Source: SG8-30 sp964406445 (GTDB taxonomy: Bacteria > Pseudomonadota > Gammaproteobacteria > Steroidobacterales > Steroidobacteraceae). From it: a DNA stretch of 22,836 nucleotides. Position 1 is the first letter of the stretch; the number at the start of each line of letters is the position of its first letter. The DNA is taken from NCBI GenBank assembly GCA_964406445.1, contig CAYORU010000049.1, positions 1 through 22,836 on the forward strand. The letters run 5' to 3'. Made by a program: the position numbers and the translations under genes. The notes beneath the pieces are model-generated. The model saw nothing but the letters and a program-made list of their open reading frames with translations. It searched no databases and was not told the origin of the DNA. Positions 14,770 to 22,032 of the stretch are shown here, one piece after another.

Positions 14770-16247
14770 TCCGCCACCGCCGCCGCCGCCAGGCGGCCCG
14801 ACAAGGCCACCATCGGCACGCCCGGTCCCGGATGCGCGCTCCCGCCCGCGAGATAGAGACCCGGGACCCGCGACCGGGCTCCCGGTCGCTCGAATGCCGA
14901 GCGCCAGCCGTGGGACGCGCGGCCATACAGCGCGCCGCCGCTGGCCGGGAACAGCTGATCGAAGTCCCGCGGGCCGGTCCTCACGGTCGCCGCCGGGCGG
15001 CGCTCGATCGTCAGGCCGCAGCGTTCCATCAGTTCGAAGGCACTCTCTTCGCATCGGTCGAGCTCCGCTTCGCCGGGTCCGCCACGATCGCCGATCGGCG
15101 GCGCATTCACGAGGCACATCAGGCGTTCGGCTTCGCCCGGGCCGGGGTCCCCGCCATCGCCGCGGTCCTGCGCGCACACGTAGACCGTCGGCTGCGCCGG
15201 CAGCTCGCGCCGCCGGAAGATCGCGTCGAACTCGCCCGGGTAGTCGGACGAGAAGAATACGGTGTGGCGCGACAGCGGAAAGCCCCGCGCCGCCGCCCGC
15301 ATCGACCAGGTCACGGCGGACAGCGAGCGGTCCGCGGGCCGCGGCGCCGCCACGGCCCGGCGGCAGGGATCGCCGAACAGGCCAGCCGCCAGCGCCGCGG
15401 AATCCGCGTTCAGCACCACCGCGGCCGCGCCGAGGCGCTCACCGTCCGCGGTCACGACGCCCGCGAGGCGTCCCCCTTCGACGACCAGTTCGCGAGCGGC
15501 GGTGTTGAACCGCAACTCGGCGCCGCGGCGGGCAGCGAGCGCCGCGAGCGCCACTGCCAGGCGGTGCATGCCGCCCTCGACCAGCCAGACGCCGGCCTGC
15601 TCGACGTGCGCGACCAGTGCCAGCGTCGCCGGCGCCGAGAACGGGGACGAGCCGCAGTAGGTCGCGTAGCGGCCGAACAGCTGGCGAAGGCGCGGGTCCC
15701 GGAAGTGCTCGCCGAGGAGTCCCCAGAGGCTCCGGAAAGGCTGGATCCCCCACAGCGCCCTTGGCCGGTGCAGCCCGACTCGCCAGCTGAGGCTGATGGG
15801 ATTGGGCCGCGGCGCGCGGATGAAGCTGCGGTCGAGCGTCTCGAAGATCGCGCGGGCGCGCCGGCAGAAGCCGAGGTAGCGTTCGCCCTCGTCCCGGCCC
15901 GACATCTCCGCGATCGCTGCCGCGGAACGCTCGCGATCCGTGAACAGGTCGAGCCTTCCGCCGTCGAGCCACGCGTGGCGGGCGAGAACCGCCGCCGGGA
16001 CGAGCCGCAGGTGATCGTCGAGGTCTTCCCGGCAGTGGGCGAACAGCTGATCGAAGACCGAGCGGAGGGTGAGCACCGTGGGACCGGAGTCGATGGCCGC
16101 GCCGTCGACCACGATCTCGCGCATCTTGCCGCCCGGTGACCCCGCCCGCTCGAGGACACAGACCTCGAAGCCGCGCGCGGCCAGGTCGGCGGCGGCGCAC
16201 AGTCCGCCGATGCCGGCCCCGACCACCAGGACCCGGTCCTTGTTCAT
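14706..16247 (-). CDS. crtD: Methoxyneurosporene/1-hydroxycarotenoid 3,4-desaturase
   Basis: FAD-dependent desaturase of 513 aa, paralogue of CrtI, that introduces the C3,4 double bond after CrtC hydration. Features are VLVVGAGIGGLCAAADLAARG, LERAGSPGGKMREIVVDGA and SGPTVLTLRSVFDQLF at the N-terminus, and the C-terminal GLYLAGGSAHPGPGVPMVALSGRLAA. The KMREI block and AIDSGPTVLT are typical of CrtD rather than CrtI. I chose ATG 16247, with GGGAAGG about 11 nt upstream; a TTG at 16274 adds nine residues but lacks a ribosome site and falls next to the operator. The last 20 residues (from EDL on) lie beyond conserved CrtD and run into sequence that encodes the CrtC N-terminus in the -1 frame. It is divergent from crtE, sharing the regulatory island. 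Confidence 0.93.
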   Translation of the reverse strand: MNKDRVLVVGAGIGGLCAAADLAARGFEVCVLERAGSPGGKMREIVVDGAAIDSGPTVLTLRSVFDQLFAHCREDLDDHLRLVPAAVLARHAWLDGGRLDLFTDRERSAAAIAEMSGRDEGERYLGFCRRARAIFETLDRSFIRAPRPNPISLSWRVGLHRPRALWGIQPFRSLWGLLGEHFRDPRLRQLFGRYATYCGSSPFSAPATLALVAHVEQAGVWLVEGGMHRLAVALAALAARRGAELRFNTAARELVVEGGRLAGVVTADGERLGAAAVVLNADSAALAAGLFGDPCRRAVAAPRPADRSLSAVTWSMRAAARGFPLSRHTVFFSSDYPGEFDAIFRRRELPAQPTVYVCAQDRGDGGDPGPGEAERLMCLVNAPPIGDRGGPGEAELDRCEESAFELMERCGLTIERRPAATVRTGPRDFDQLFPASGGALYGRASHGWRSAFERPGARSRVPGLYLAGGSAHPGPGVPMVALSGRLAAAAVAEDLASTSRSRMAATRGGTSTR

Positions 16248-16275
16248 GCGATCGAACGCCTTCCCGCCGGACAAG

Positions 16276-16293
16276 TGTTAATTTTGCTTGACA
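16276..16293. promoter_or_regulatory. CrtJ/PpsR-type operator between crtD and crtE
   Basis: TGTTAATTTTGCTTGACA fits TGT-N12-ACA exactly, the recognition palindrome of the redox/light repressor CrtJ/PpsR. It differs by one base from the box before bchC. It sits 28 bp upstream of the crtD ATG and overlaps the crtE -35 TTGACA, so it could repress both directions. Binding is inferred from consensus. Confidence 0.85.
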
Positions 16294-16314
16294 TTAAGAA
16301 GTGACAACTAAACA
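16288..16314 (+). promoter_or_regulatory. Putative sigma70 promoter of crtEF
   Basis: TTGACA (16288-16293) is a perfect -35 box at the right edge of the operator. The best -10 is weak: TAAACA (16309-16314) with a 15-bp spacer. A weak -10 may mean that activation is needed, or that a different -10 register is used. Confidence 0.5.
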
Positions 16315-16319
16315 GTACA
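16302..16319. promoter_or_regulatory. Degenerate second CrtJ/PpsR box before crtE
   Basis: TGACAACTAAACAGTACA has TGA instead of TGT, twelve bases, then ACA. It begins exactly 26 bp after the first box (8-bp gap), the same geometry as the two boxes at bchC, which supports it as a weak cooperative site over the -10 region. Confidence 0.5.
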
Positions 16320-16336
16320 CCTGCCGTCAGCGCCTG

Positions 16337-16343
16337 AGGAGGG
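16337..16343 (+). promoter_or_regulatory. Ribosome binding site selecting the crtE TTG start
   Basis: AGGAGGG lies 4 nt before TTG 16348. No ATG or GTG in the crtE frame is available before residue 31, so this strong site decides the rare TTG start. Confidence 0.75.
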
Positions 16344-16347
16344 TGCC

Positions 16348-17217
16348 TTGGATATTTCGGCAAGGATAGAACAGGCCCTCGTTACCGCGGTGTCCACCTG
16401 CGAAGGTCCGGAATCGCCGCTCGGGCTCGCAGAGGCGATGCGCCACGCCGTATTTCCCGGCGGCGCCCGCGTGCGGCCCCGGCTGTGCCTGGCGGTGGCG
16501 GCGGCCTGCGGCGATGACCGGCCCGAGCTCGCCGACGCCACGGCGGCGTCCATCGAGTTGCTCCACTGCGCTTCGCTGGTGCACGACGACCTCCCATGTT
16601 TCGACGACGCCGCCACGCGGCGTGGCGCGCCGACCGTGCACTTTGCGTTCGGCGAAAGGCTGGCCGTGCTGTCCGGCGACGCGCTGATCGTGCTCGCCTT
16701 CGAGACGCTGGGCCGGGCCGCGCCTGTCGCGCCCCTGCGGCTGCCGGCGTTGCTGCTGACGGTCGGCCGCGCCGTCGGCGCGCCGAGCGGCATCGCGGCG
16801 GGACAGGCGTGGGAGTGCGAGGCTTCCGTGGACCTCGCGCTCTATCATCGCGCGAAGACCGGCGCGCTGTTCATCGCGGCGACCGAGGCCGGCGCGCTCG
16901 CCGCGGGCGGCGACCCGACCGCCTGGCGCATGCTCGGCGCGCGCCTCGGCGAGGCCTACCAGGTGGCGGACGACATCCGCGACGTGGCGGCCAGCGAGCT
17001 CGAGATCGGCAAGCCTGTCGGGCGGGACGCGGCGCTGGGGCGGCCCAACGCGGCCACCGAGCTCGGCCTGCCCGCGGCGGTGGGCCACTTCCGCCGCCTG
17101 GTCGCCGCGGCGATTGCCTCGATCCCCGACTGCGCGGGCCGCGATCCGCTGAGCCAGCTCATGCAGCTGGAGGCCGACCGGCTGATTCCCCGCGAGATCG
17201 CCCGACTCGCCGCCTGA
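16348..17217 (+). CDS. crtE: Geranylgeranyl diphosphate synthase
   Basis: Trans-prenyltransferase of 289 aa making C20 GGPP for both carotenoids (via CrtB) and the phytol tail of bacteriochlorophyll. The first Asp-rich motif is D80-D81-L-P-C-F-D86 in VHDDLPCFDDAATRRG, with the two-residue insertion typical of bacterial short-chain synthases. The second is D208-D209-I-R-D212. FPGGARVRPRL supplies the diphosphate-binding arginines. Translation starts at TTG 16348, directed by AGGAGGG. It is first gene of the crtEF-bchCXYZ unit, driven from the island shared with crtD. Chain length (GGPP versus FPP) is inferred from context; the sequence alone is only suggestive. Confidence 0.93.
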   Translation: MDISARIEQALVTAVSTCEGPESPLGLAEAMRHAVFPGGARVRPRLCLAVAAACGDDRPELADATAASIELLHCASLVHDDLPCFDDAATRRGAPTVHFAFGERLAVLSGDALIVLAFETLGRAAPVAPLRLPALLLTVGRAVGAPSGIAAGQAWECEASVDLALYHRAKTGALFIAATEAGALAAGGDPTAWRMLGARLGEAYQVADDIRDVAASELEIGKPVGRDAALGRPNAATELGLPAAVGHFRRLVAAAIASIPDCAGRDPLSQLMQLEADRLIPREIARLAA

Positions 17218-17233
17218 GCGCCGGCGAGGGCGC

Positions 17234-18391
17234 ATGCCAGTCCCGTGGGCGCTGCGTGACCGTCTCGCGCAGTGGCGCGACCGGCTCGTCGGCAACCCGC
17301 GATTCCGTCGACTCGCTGCCCGCGTTCCATTGACCCGGCCGCTGGCGCGTCGCGAGGCGCGGCGCCTGTTCGACATCGTCGCAGGCTTCGTCTACTCCCA
17401 GGTCCTTCACGCCTGCGTGCGGCTCGGCCTGTTCGAGTTCCTTGCCGGTGGTCCGCGCGGCCTTGAAGAGATCGCCGCGCACGCAGACCTGCCGGAACCA
17501 GCCGCCAGCCGGCTGGTCGAGGCGGCGGTGAGCCTCGGGCTCCTGTCGAGGCGCGGCCAGGGCCGCGTGGGGCTCGGGCCGCTCGGCGCCGCGCTTCAGG
17601 ACAACCCCGGCATCGCGGCGATGATCGAGCACCACGCGCTGCTCTACGCCGACCTCGCCGAGCCGATCGAGCTGTTGCGGCGCGGGCCGGGCGGCACGCG
17701 CCTGTCGCGCTACTGGGCCTACGCCTCGGCCGGGCCGGGGCAGGCGATCGCGCCGGAGCAGGTGGCGCGCTACACGGCGCTCATGTCGGCCTCGCAGTCC
17801 CTGATCGCCGAGCAAGTCCTCGACGCGTATCCGTTCGCCCGCCACCGGCGGCTGCTCGATGTCGGTGGCGGCGACGGCAGCTTCGCCGCGGCGGTCGCCG
17901 AACGCGCACCGCGCCTGGCGATCGACGTGTTCGACCTGCCGTCCGTGGCCGGGCACGCCCGCCGTCGCCTCGAGGCCCGTGGGCTCGCCAGTCGAGTCGC
18001 CGTGCACGGCGGCAGCTTCCTCGGTGACCCGCTGCCGCAGGGGGCGGACCTCGTCACCCTCGTGCGGGTGGTCCACGACCACGACGATGCGCAGGTCCGC
18101 CGGCTGTTCGAGGCGATCGCCGCGGCGCTCGCGCCGGGCGGAACGCTGCTCATCGCCGAGCCGATGGCCGGCGTCGCCGGGGCCGAGGCGATGGGCGGGG
18201 CCTACTTCGGGCTCTATCTGTGGGCGATGGGCCAGGGCCGGGCCCGGACCCCGGCCGAGCTGGGCGCGCTGCTGCGCGAAGCCGGCTTCGTCGACCCGCG
18301 GCCGCTGGCGACGCACCTGCCGCTGCAGACCTCGGTCCTCGTCGCGCGCCGGCCGGCAGGGGGTTCCGGCCGAGGTGTTAACTTTGCTTGA
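17234..18391 (+). CDS. crtF: Hydroxyneurosporene/demethylspirilloxanthin O-methyltransferase
   Basis: SAM-dependent O-methyltransferase of 385 aa that methylates the C1 hydroxyl made by CrtC, giving methoxy carotenoids of the spheroidene or spirilloxanthin series. The N-terminal half is a winged-helix dimerisation domain (LFEFLAGGPRGLEEIAAHADL). The SAM site is LLDVGGGDGSFAAAV with Asp209 opening the glycine loop. VRVVHDHDDAQVRRLFEAI and APGGTLLIAEPMAG complete the fold, and the GGAYFGLYLWAMGQGRART stretch is characteristic of CrtF. ATG 17234 follows crtE by 16 bp with GAGGG upstream. Oddity: its last five sense codons and stop are formed by the operator at 18376-18393, so the C-terminus VNFA is dictated by a regulatory site. 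Confidence 0.94.
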   Translation: MPVPWALRDRLAQWRDRLVGNPRFRRLAARVPLTRPLARREARRLFDIVAGFVYSQVLHACVRLGLFEFLAGGPRGLEEIAAHADLPEPAASRLVEAAVSLGLLSRRGQGRVGLGPLGAALQDNPGIAAMIEHHALLYADLAEPIELLRRGPGGTRLSRYWAYASAGPGQAIAPEQVARYTALMSASQSLIAEQVLDAYPFARHRRLLDVGGGDGSFAAAVAERAPRLAIDVFDLPSVAGHARRRLEARGLASRVAVHGGSFLGDPLPQGADLVTLVRVVHDHDDAQVRRLFEAIAAALAPGGTLLIAEPMAGVAGAEAMGGAYFGLYLWAMGQGRARTPAELGALLREAGFVDPRPLATHLPLQTSVLVARRPAGGSGRGVNFA

Positions 18392-18393
18392 CA
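18376..18393. promoter_or_regulatory. CrtJ/PpsR-type operator 1 before bchC
   Basis: TGTTAACTTTGCTTGACA matches TGT-N12-ACA and is nearly identical (17 of 18) to the crtD-crtE box. It overlaps the crtF stop codon (TGA 18389-18391) and ends in the TTGACA -35 box of the bchC promoter. Repressor identity is inferred from the known CrtJ/PpsR consensus. Confidence 0.88.
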
Positions 18394-18415
18394 ACCCTAT
18401 CTGTCACACTAGACT
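18388..18415 (+). promoter_or_regulatory. Sigma70-type promoter of bchCXYZ
   Basis: TTGACA (18388-18393), a 16-bp spacer and TAGACT (18410-18415) form a good promoter inside the crtF-bchC junction. The two operators cover its -35 and -10. It gives bchCXYZ their own promoter in addition to read-through from crtE. Confidence 0.7.
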
Positions 18416-18419
18416 GACA
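18402..18419. promoter_or_regulatory. CrtJ/PpsR-type operator 2 before bchC
   Basis: TGTCACACTAGACTGACA is a second perfect TGT-N12-ACA, separated from operator 1 by 8 bp and covering the -10 box. Two boxes 8 bp apart is the arrangement described for cooperative CrtJ binding at Rhodobacter bchC. Confidence 0.85.
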
Positions 18420-18476
18420 CATCAAGGATCACCGCTGCCGAACGTCCGGACGCGCCGTGAATCCCCGGGGGAGCCG

Positions 18477-19415
18477 ATGGATGCATTGGCCGTGGTGTTG
18501 GAGCAGCCCGAGCGGCTCGCGCTGAGCCAGCTCGCGCTGACGCCGCCGACCGAGGACGACGTGGTCGTCGACGTCGAGTGGAGCGGCATCAGCACCGGTA
18601 CCGAGCGATTGCTCTGGTCAGGCCGCATGCCCGCGTTCCCCGGCATGGGCTATCCCCTCGTTCCCGGCTACGAATCGGTCGGACGCGTCGCCGCTGCGGG
18701 CGCGCGCGCGGGCCGGCAGGTCGGCGAGCAGGTGTTCGTGCCGGGCGCCCGCTGCTTCGGGCCGGTGCGCGGACTCTTCGGCGGGGCGGCCTCGAGGCTC
18801 GTCGTGCCGGGGGCGCGCGCGATCCCGATCGACGCCGCGCTCGGCGAGCGCGGTGTGCTGCTGGCGCTTGCGGCCACGGCCTACCACGCGATGGCGCCGC
18901 CGCAGGCGCCGCCGGACCTCATCGTCGGCCACGGCGTGCTCGGCCGCCTGCTCGCGCGGGTCGCCCTCGCGGTGGCGGGCGCCGCGCCGGTGGTCTGGGA
19001 GCGCGACCCGCGCCGGGCCCAGGGCGGGGAGGGCTACGCGGTCGTCCGGCCCGAGGACGACCCGCGCCGTGACTACCGGGCGATCTACGACGTGAGCGGC
19101 GACTCGCGGCTGCTCGACGAGCTGATCGGGCGCCTCGCCCCGGGCGGCGAGGTCGTGCTCGCGGGCTTCTACGGCGAGCCGCTGTCCTTCGCCTTCCCGC
19201 CAGCCTTCATGCGCGAAGCGCGGCTGCGCGTCGCCGCCGAGTGGCGCGAGGCGGACCTGGTCGCCGTGCGCGGACTCGTCGCCGACGGTCGCGTGCCGCT
19301 CGACCACCTCATCACACACCGCGACGCCGCCGCCGACGCCGCGCGCGCCTACCGCACGGCCTTCAACGATCCGTCGTGCCTGAAGATGGTCCTCGACTGG
19401 AGAAACGCCACATGA
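18477..19415 (+). CDS. bchC: 3-hydroxyethyl bacteriochlorophyllide a dehydrogenase
   Basis: Oxidises the C3 hydroxyethyl group to acetyl in the late bacteriochlorophyll a branch. The 312-aa protein belongs to the medium-chain dehydrogenase fold. WSGISTGTERLLWSGRMPAFPGMGYPLVPGYESVG is the BchC N-terminal signature (about residues 30-65), and GHGVLGRLLARVAL is the nucleotide-binding glycine turn. ATG 18477 is preceded by GGGGGAG (18467-18473); the frame is open far upstream through crtF without homology. The leader after the promoter is about 55 nt. The stop overlaps the bchX start (ATGA). Confidence 0.95.
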   Translation: MDALAVVLEQPERLALSQLALTPPTEDDVVVDVEWSGISTGTERLLWSGRMPAFPGMGYPLVPGYESVGRVAAAGARAGRQVGEQVFVPGARCFGPVRGLFGGAASRLVVPGARAIPIDAALGERGVLLALAATAYHAMAPPQAPPDLIVGHGVLGRLLARVALAVAGAAPVVWERDPRRAQGGEGYAVVRPEDDPRRDYRAIYDVSGDSRLLDELIGRLAPGGEVVLAGFYGEPLSFAFPPAFMREARLRVAAEWREADLVAVRGLVADGRVPLDHLITHRDAAADAARAYRTAFNDPSCLKMVLDWRNAT

Positions 19416-20419
19416 GCACGACCGCCCGCGAACTCGGCATCGGCATGCGGGAGCGGCTTCTGGCCGAGGCCGCGGTCGAGCCCGATCCGCCGCCGGCCGC
19501 CTCGGCCGCGCCGAAGCAGACGCAGATCATCGCGATCTACGGCAAGGGCGGCATCGGCAAGAGCTTCACGCTCGCCAACCTCAGCTACATGATGGCCCAG
19601 CAGGGCCGCAAGGTGCTGCTGATCGGCTGCGATCCCAAGAGCGACACCACCTCGCTGCTGTTCGGCGGCCGCGCCTGCCCGACCATCATCGAGACTTCGT
19701 CGAAGAAGAAGCTGGCCGGCGACGCGGTCGCGATCGGCGACGTCTGCTTCAAGCGCGACGGCGTGTTCGCGATGGAGCTCGGCGGCCCGGAGGTCGGCCG
19801 CGGCTGCGGCGGGCGCGGGATCATCCACGGCTTCGAGACCCTCGAGAAGCTCGGCTTCCACGACTGGGGCTTCGACTACGTGCTGCTCGACTTCCTCGGC
19901 GACGTCGTGTGCGGCGGGTTCGGCCTGCCGATCGCGCGCGACATGTGCCAGAAGGTGATCGTCGTCGGCAGCAACGACCTGCAGTCGCTGTACGTGGCGA
20001 ACAACGTCTGCTCGGCGGTGCAGTACTTCCGCCAGCTCGGCGGCAACGTCGGCGTCGCGGGCCTCGTCATCAACAAGGACGACGGCACCGGCGAGGCGCA
20101 GGCCTTCGCCGAGGCGGTGGGCATCCCGGTGCTCGCGGCGATCCCGGCCAACGAGGAAATCCGGCGCAAGAGCGCCAACTACGAAATCATCGGCCGCCCC
20201 GGCGGGTCCTGGGCGCCGCTGTTCGAGCAGCTCGCCGAGAACGTGGCCGCCGCGCCGCCCGTGGCCCCGAGGCCGCTCACGCAGGACGGGCTGCTCGGCC
20301 TGTTCAAGGGCGAGGCGGTCGGGCGCGGCGTGGTGCTCGAGCCCGCGACGCTCGAGGACATGTGCGGCGTTGTCTCGCTCGCCAAGCCGTCGCTCGAAGT
20401 CGTCTACGACGAGGCCTGA
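19412..20419 (+). CDS. bchX: Chlorophyllide a reductase iron protein BchX
   Basis: NifH-like ATPase of chlorophyllide a oxidoreductase (COR), which feeds electrons to BchY-BchZ to reduce ring B and turn a chlorin into a bacteriochlorin. Length 335 aa. The P-loop GKGGIGKS is at residues 44-51, and the bridging [4Fe-4S] ligands are Cys132 (GRGCGGRG) and Cys167 (VVCGGFG). GCDPKSDTTSLLFGG and FDYVLLDFLGDVVCGG are BchX hallmarks that separate it from BchL and NifH. A 35-residue alanine- and proline-rich N-terminal extension precedes the core, as is common in BchX. Coupled to bchC by a 4-nt overlap; bchY follows after 17 bp. Confidence 0.97.
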   Translation: MSTTARELGIGMRERLLAEAAVEPDPPPAASAAPKQTQIIAIYGKGGIGKSFTLANLSYMMAQQGRKVLLIGCDPKSDTTSLLFGGRACPTIIETSSKKKLAGDAVAIGDVCFKRDGVFAMELGGPEVGRGCGGRGIIHGFETLEKLGFHDWGFDYVLLDFLGDVVCGGFGLPIARDMCQKVIVVGSNDLQSLYVANNVCSAVQYFRQLGGNVGVAGLVINKDDGTGEAQAFAEAVGIPVLAAIPANEEIRRKSANYEIIGRPGGSWAPLFEQLAENVAAAPPVAPRPLTQDGLLGLFKGEAVGRGVVLEPATLEDMCGVVSLAKPSLEVVYDEA

Positions 20420-20436
20420 GAACCGCGCACCCGTCC

Positions 20437-22032
20437 ATGTCAGCGAACCCCGACCAGGCTCCCATGACCCCGCAAGGCGGCGAACTCGTCTACGAAGAGC
20501 CGCAGCCCGGTGATCCTCCGCCGTCCTCTGCCGCCCCCGCGGCGGTGGCCTCCGGCGACGGCGCCGGCTGTCACGCCGGCAAGGCGGAGCTGCGCAAGGC
20601 CGCGGCCGCGGCCGGCAAGAGCGAGACGCTCGAGCGCTACGCCCGCGACTACCCGGTCGGTCCGCACGACCAGCCGCAGAGCATGTGCCCGGCCTTCGGA
20701 TCGCTGCGCGTCGGCCTCAGGATGCGGCGCACCGCGACCATCCTGTCGGGCTCGGCCTGCTGCGTGTACGGCCTGACCTTCACCTCGCACTTCTACGGCG
20801 CCCGCCGCACGGTGGGCTACGTGCCGTTCAACTCGGAGACGCTGGTCACCGGGAAGCTCTACGAGGACATCCGCGACGCGGTGCACCAGGTCGCCGACCC
20901 CGAGCACTACGACGCCGTGGTCGTCACCAACCTTTGCGTGCCCACCGCCTCCGGGGTGCCGCTGCAGCGGCTGCCGAAGCAGATCAACGGCGTGCGCATC
21001 ATCGGCATCGACGTGCCGGGATTCGGCGTCCCGACGCACGCCGAGGCGAAGGACGTGCTGGCCGGCGCGATGCTGCGGTATGCGCGCCTCGAGGCGGAGC
21101 AGGGCCCGGTGCAGGCGCCGCGCGGCGGGGCCAGCGAGCGCCCGACCGTCACGCTGGTCGGCGAGATGTTCCCGGCCGACCCGGTCGGCATCGGCATGCT
21201 GCTCGAGCCGCTCGGGCTCGCTGCCGGCCCGGTGGTGCCGACCCGCGAGTGGCGCGAGCTGTATGCCGCGCTCGATTGCGCCGCAGTCGCGGCGATCCAT
21301 CCTTTCTACACCGCGTCGTTCCGCGAGTTCGAGGCGGCCGGGCGGCCGATCGTCGGGTCGGCGCCAGTGGGGCACGACGGCACGGCGGCCTGGCTCGAGG
21401 CCGTGGGCCGCGCCGGCGGCGCGAGCGCCGCGCAGATCGGCGCGGCCAAGGACCGCTTCCTGCCCGCGATCCGGCGTGCACTCGATGCGGCGCCGATCCG
21501 CGGCCGGATGACGCTGTCCGGCTACGAGGGCTCGGAGCTGCTGGTGGCCCGGCTCCTCGTCGAGAGCGGTGCCGACCTGCGCTACGTCGGCACGGCCTGC
21601 CCGCGGACCCCGTGGTCCGAGCCGGACCGCGAGTGGCTCGAGGCCAGGGGCGTGCACGTGCAGTACCGCGCCTCGCTCGAGCAGGATCTCGCCGCGATGG
21701 CCGAGTTCGAGCCCGACCTCGCCGTGGGCACCACGCCGGTGGTCCAGAAGGCCAAGCAGGCTGCGATCCCCGCGCTGTACTTCACCAACCTGATCTCCGC
21801 GCGGCCGCTGATGGGCCCTGCGGGCGCCGGCTCGCTCGCGCAGGTGGTCAACGCGGCGCTGTCCAGCAAGCCGCGCTTCGACGAGATGCGCGCCTTCTTC
21901 GAGGGCGTCGGCGCCGGCGACACCGGCGGCGTCTGGGAGGAGAAGCCCGAGGCGCGGCCGGAGTTCCGCGAGCGCTACCGCCGGCAGATGGCGAAGCTCG
22001 CCGAGAAGCGCCGCGTCGAGGAGCCGGTCTGA
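20437..22032 (+). CDS. bchY: Chlorophyllide a reductase subunit BchY
   Basis: NifD/E-like subunit of the COR catalytic component, 531 aa. Candidate [4Fe-4S] ligands are in QSMCPAFGSL, GSACCVYGL and VTNLCVPTASG. The segments FTSHFYGARRTVGYVPFNSE and IIGIDVPGFGVPTHAEAKD are typical of BchY. The N-terminal 50 residues are low-complexity and contain GAGCHAGKAELR. The start is uncertain because no clear ribosome site precedes ATG 20437; ATG 20464 is an alternative nine codons later, and the frame is open further upstream within bchX without homology. The stop overlaps the bchZ start (TGATG), giving coupled synthesis of the two subunits. Confidence 0.95.
   Translation: MSANPDQAPMTPQGGELVYEEPQPGDPPPSSAAPAAVASGDGAGCHAGKAELRKAAAAAGKSETLERYARDYPVGPHDQPQSMCPAFGSLRVGLRMRRTATILSGSACCVYGLTFTSHFYGARRTVGYVPFNSETLVTGKLYEDIRDAVHQVADPEHYDAVVVTNLCVPTASGVPLQRLPKQINGVRIIGIDVPGFGVPTHAEAKDVLAGAMLRYARLEAEQGPVQAPRGGASERPTVTLVGEMFPADPVGIGMLLEPLGLAAGPVVPTREWRELYAALDCAAVAAIHPFYTASFREFEAAGRPIVGSAPVGHDGTAAWLEAVGRAGGASAAQIGAAKDRFLPAIRRALDAAPIRGRMTLSGYEGSELLVARLLVESGADLRYVGTACPRTPWSEPDREWLEARGVHVQYRASLEQDLAAMAEFEPDLAVGTTPVVQKAKQAAIPALYFTNLISARPLMGPAGAGSLAQVVNAALSSKPRFDEMRAFFEGVGAGDTGGVWEEKPEARPEFRERYRRQMAKLAEKRRVEEPV

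Noticed and set aside
14767..14790. Classical -1 slippery heptamer for a CrtD-CrtC fusion
   Set aside because: The GGC-rich tract has no X-XXY-YYZ heptamer; the fusion stays only as one hypothesis for the missing start.
16248..16274. TTG 16274 as the crtD start
   Set aside because: No ribosome site before it, and it adds nine residues outside the conserved fold; ATG 16247 has GGGAAGG upstream.
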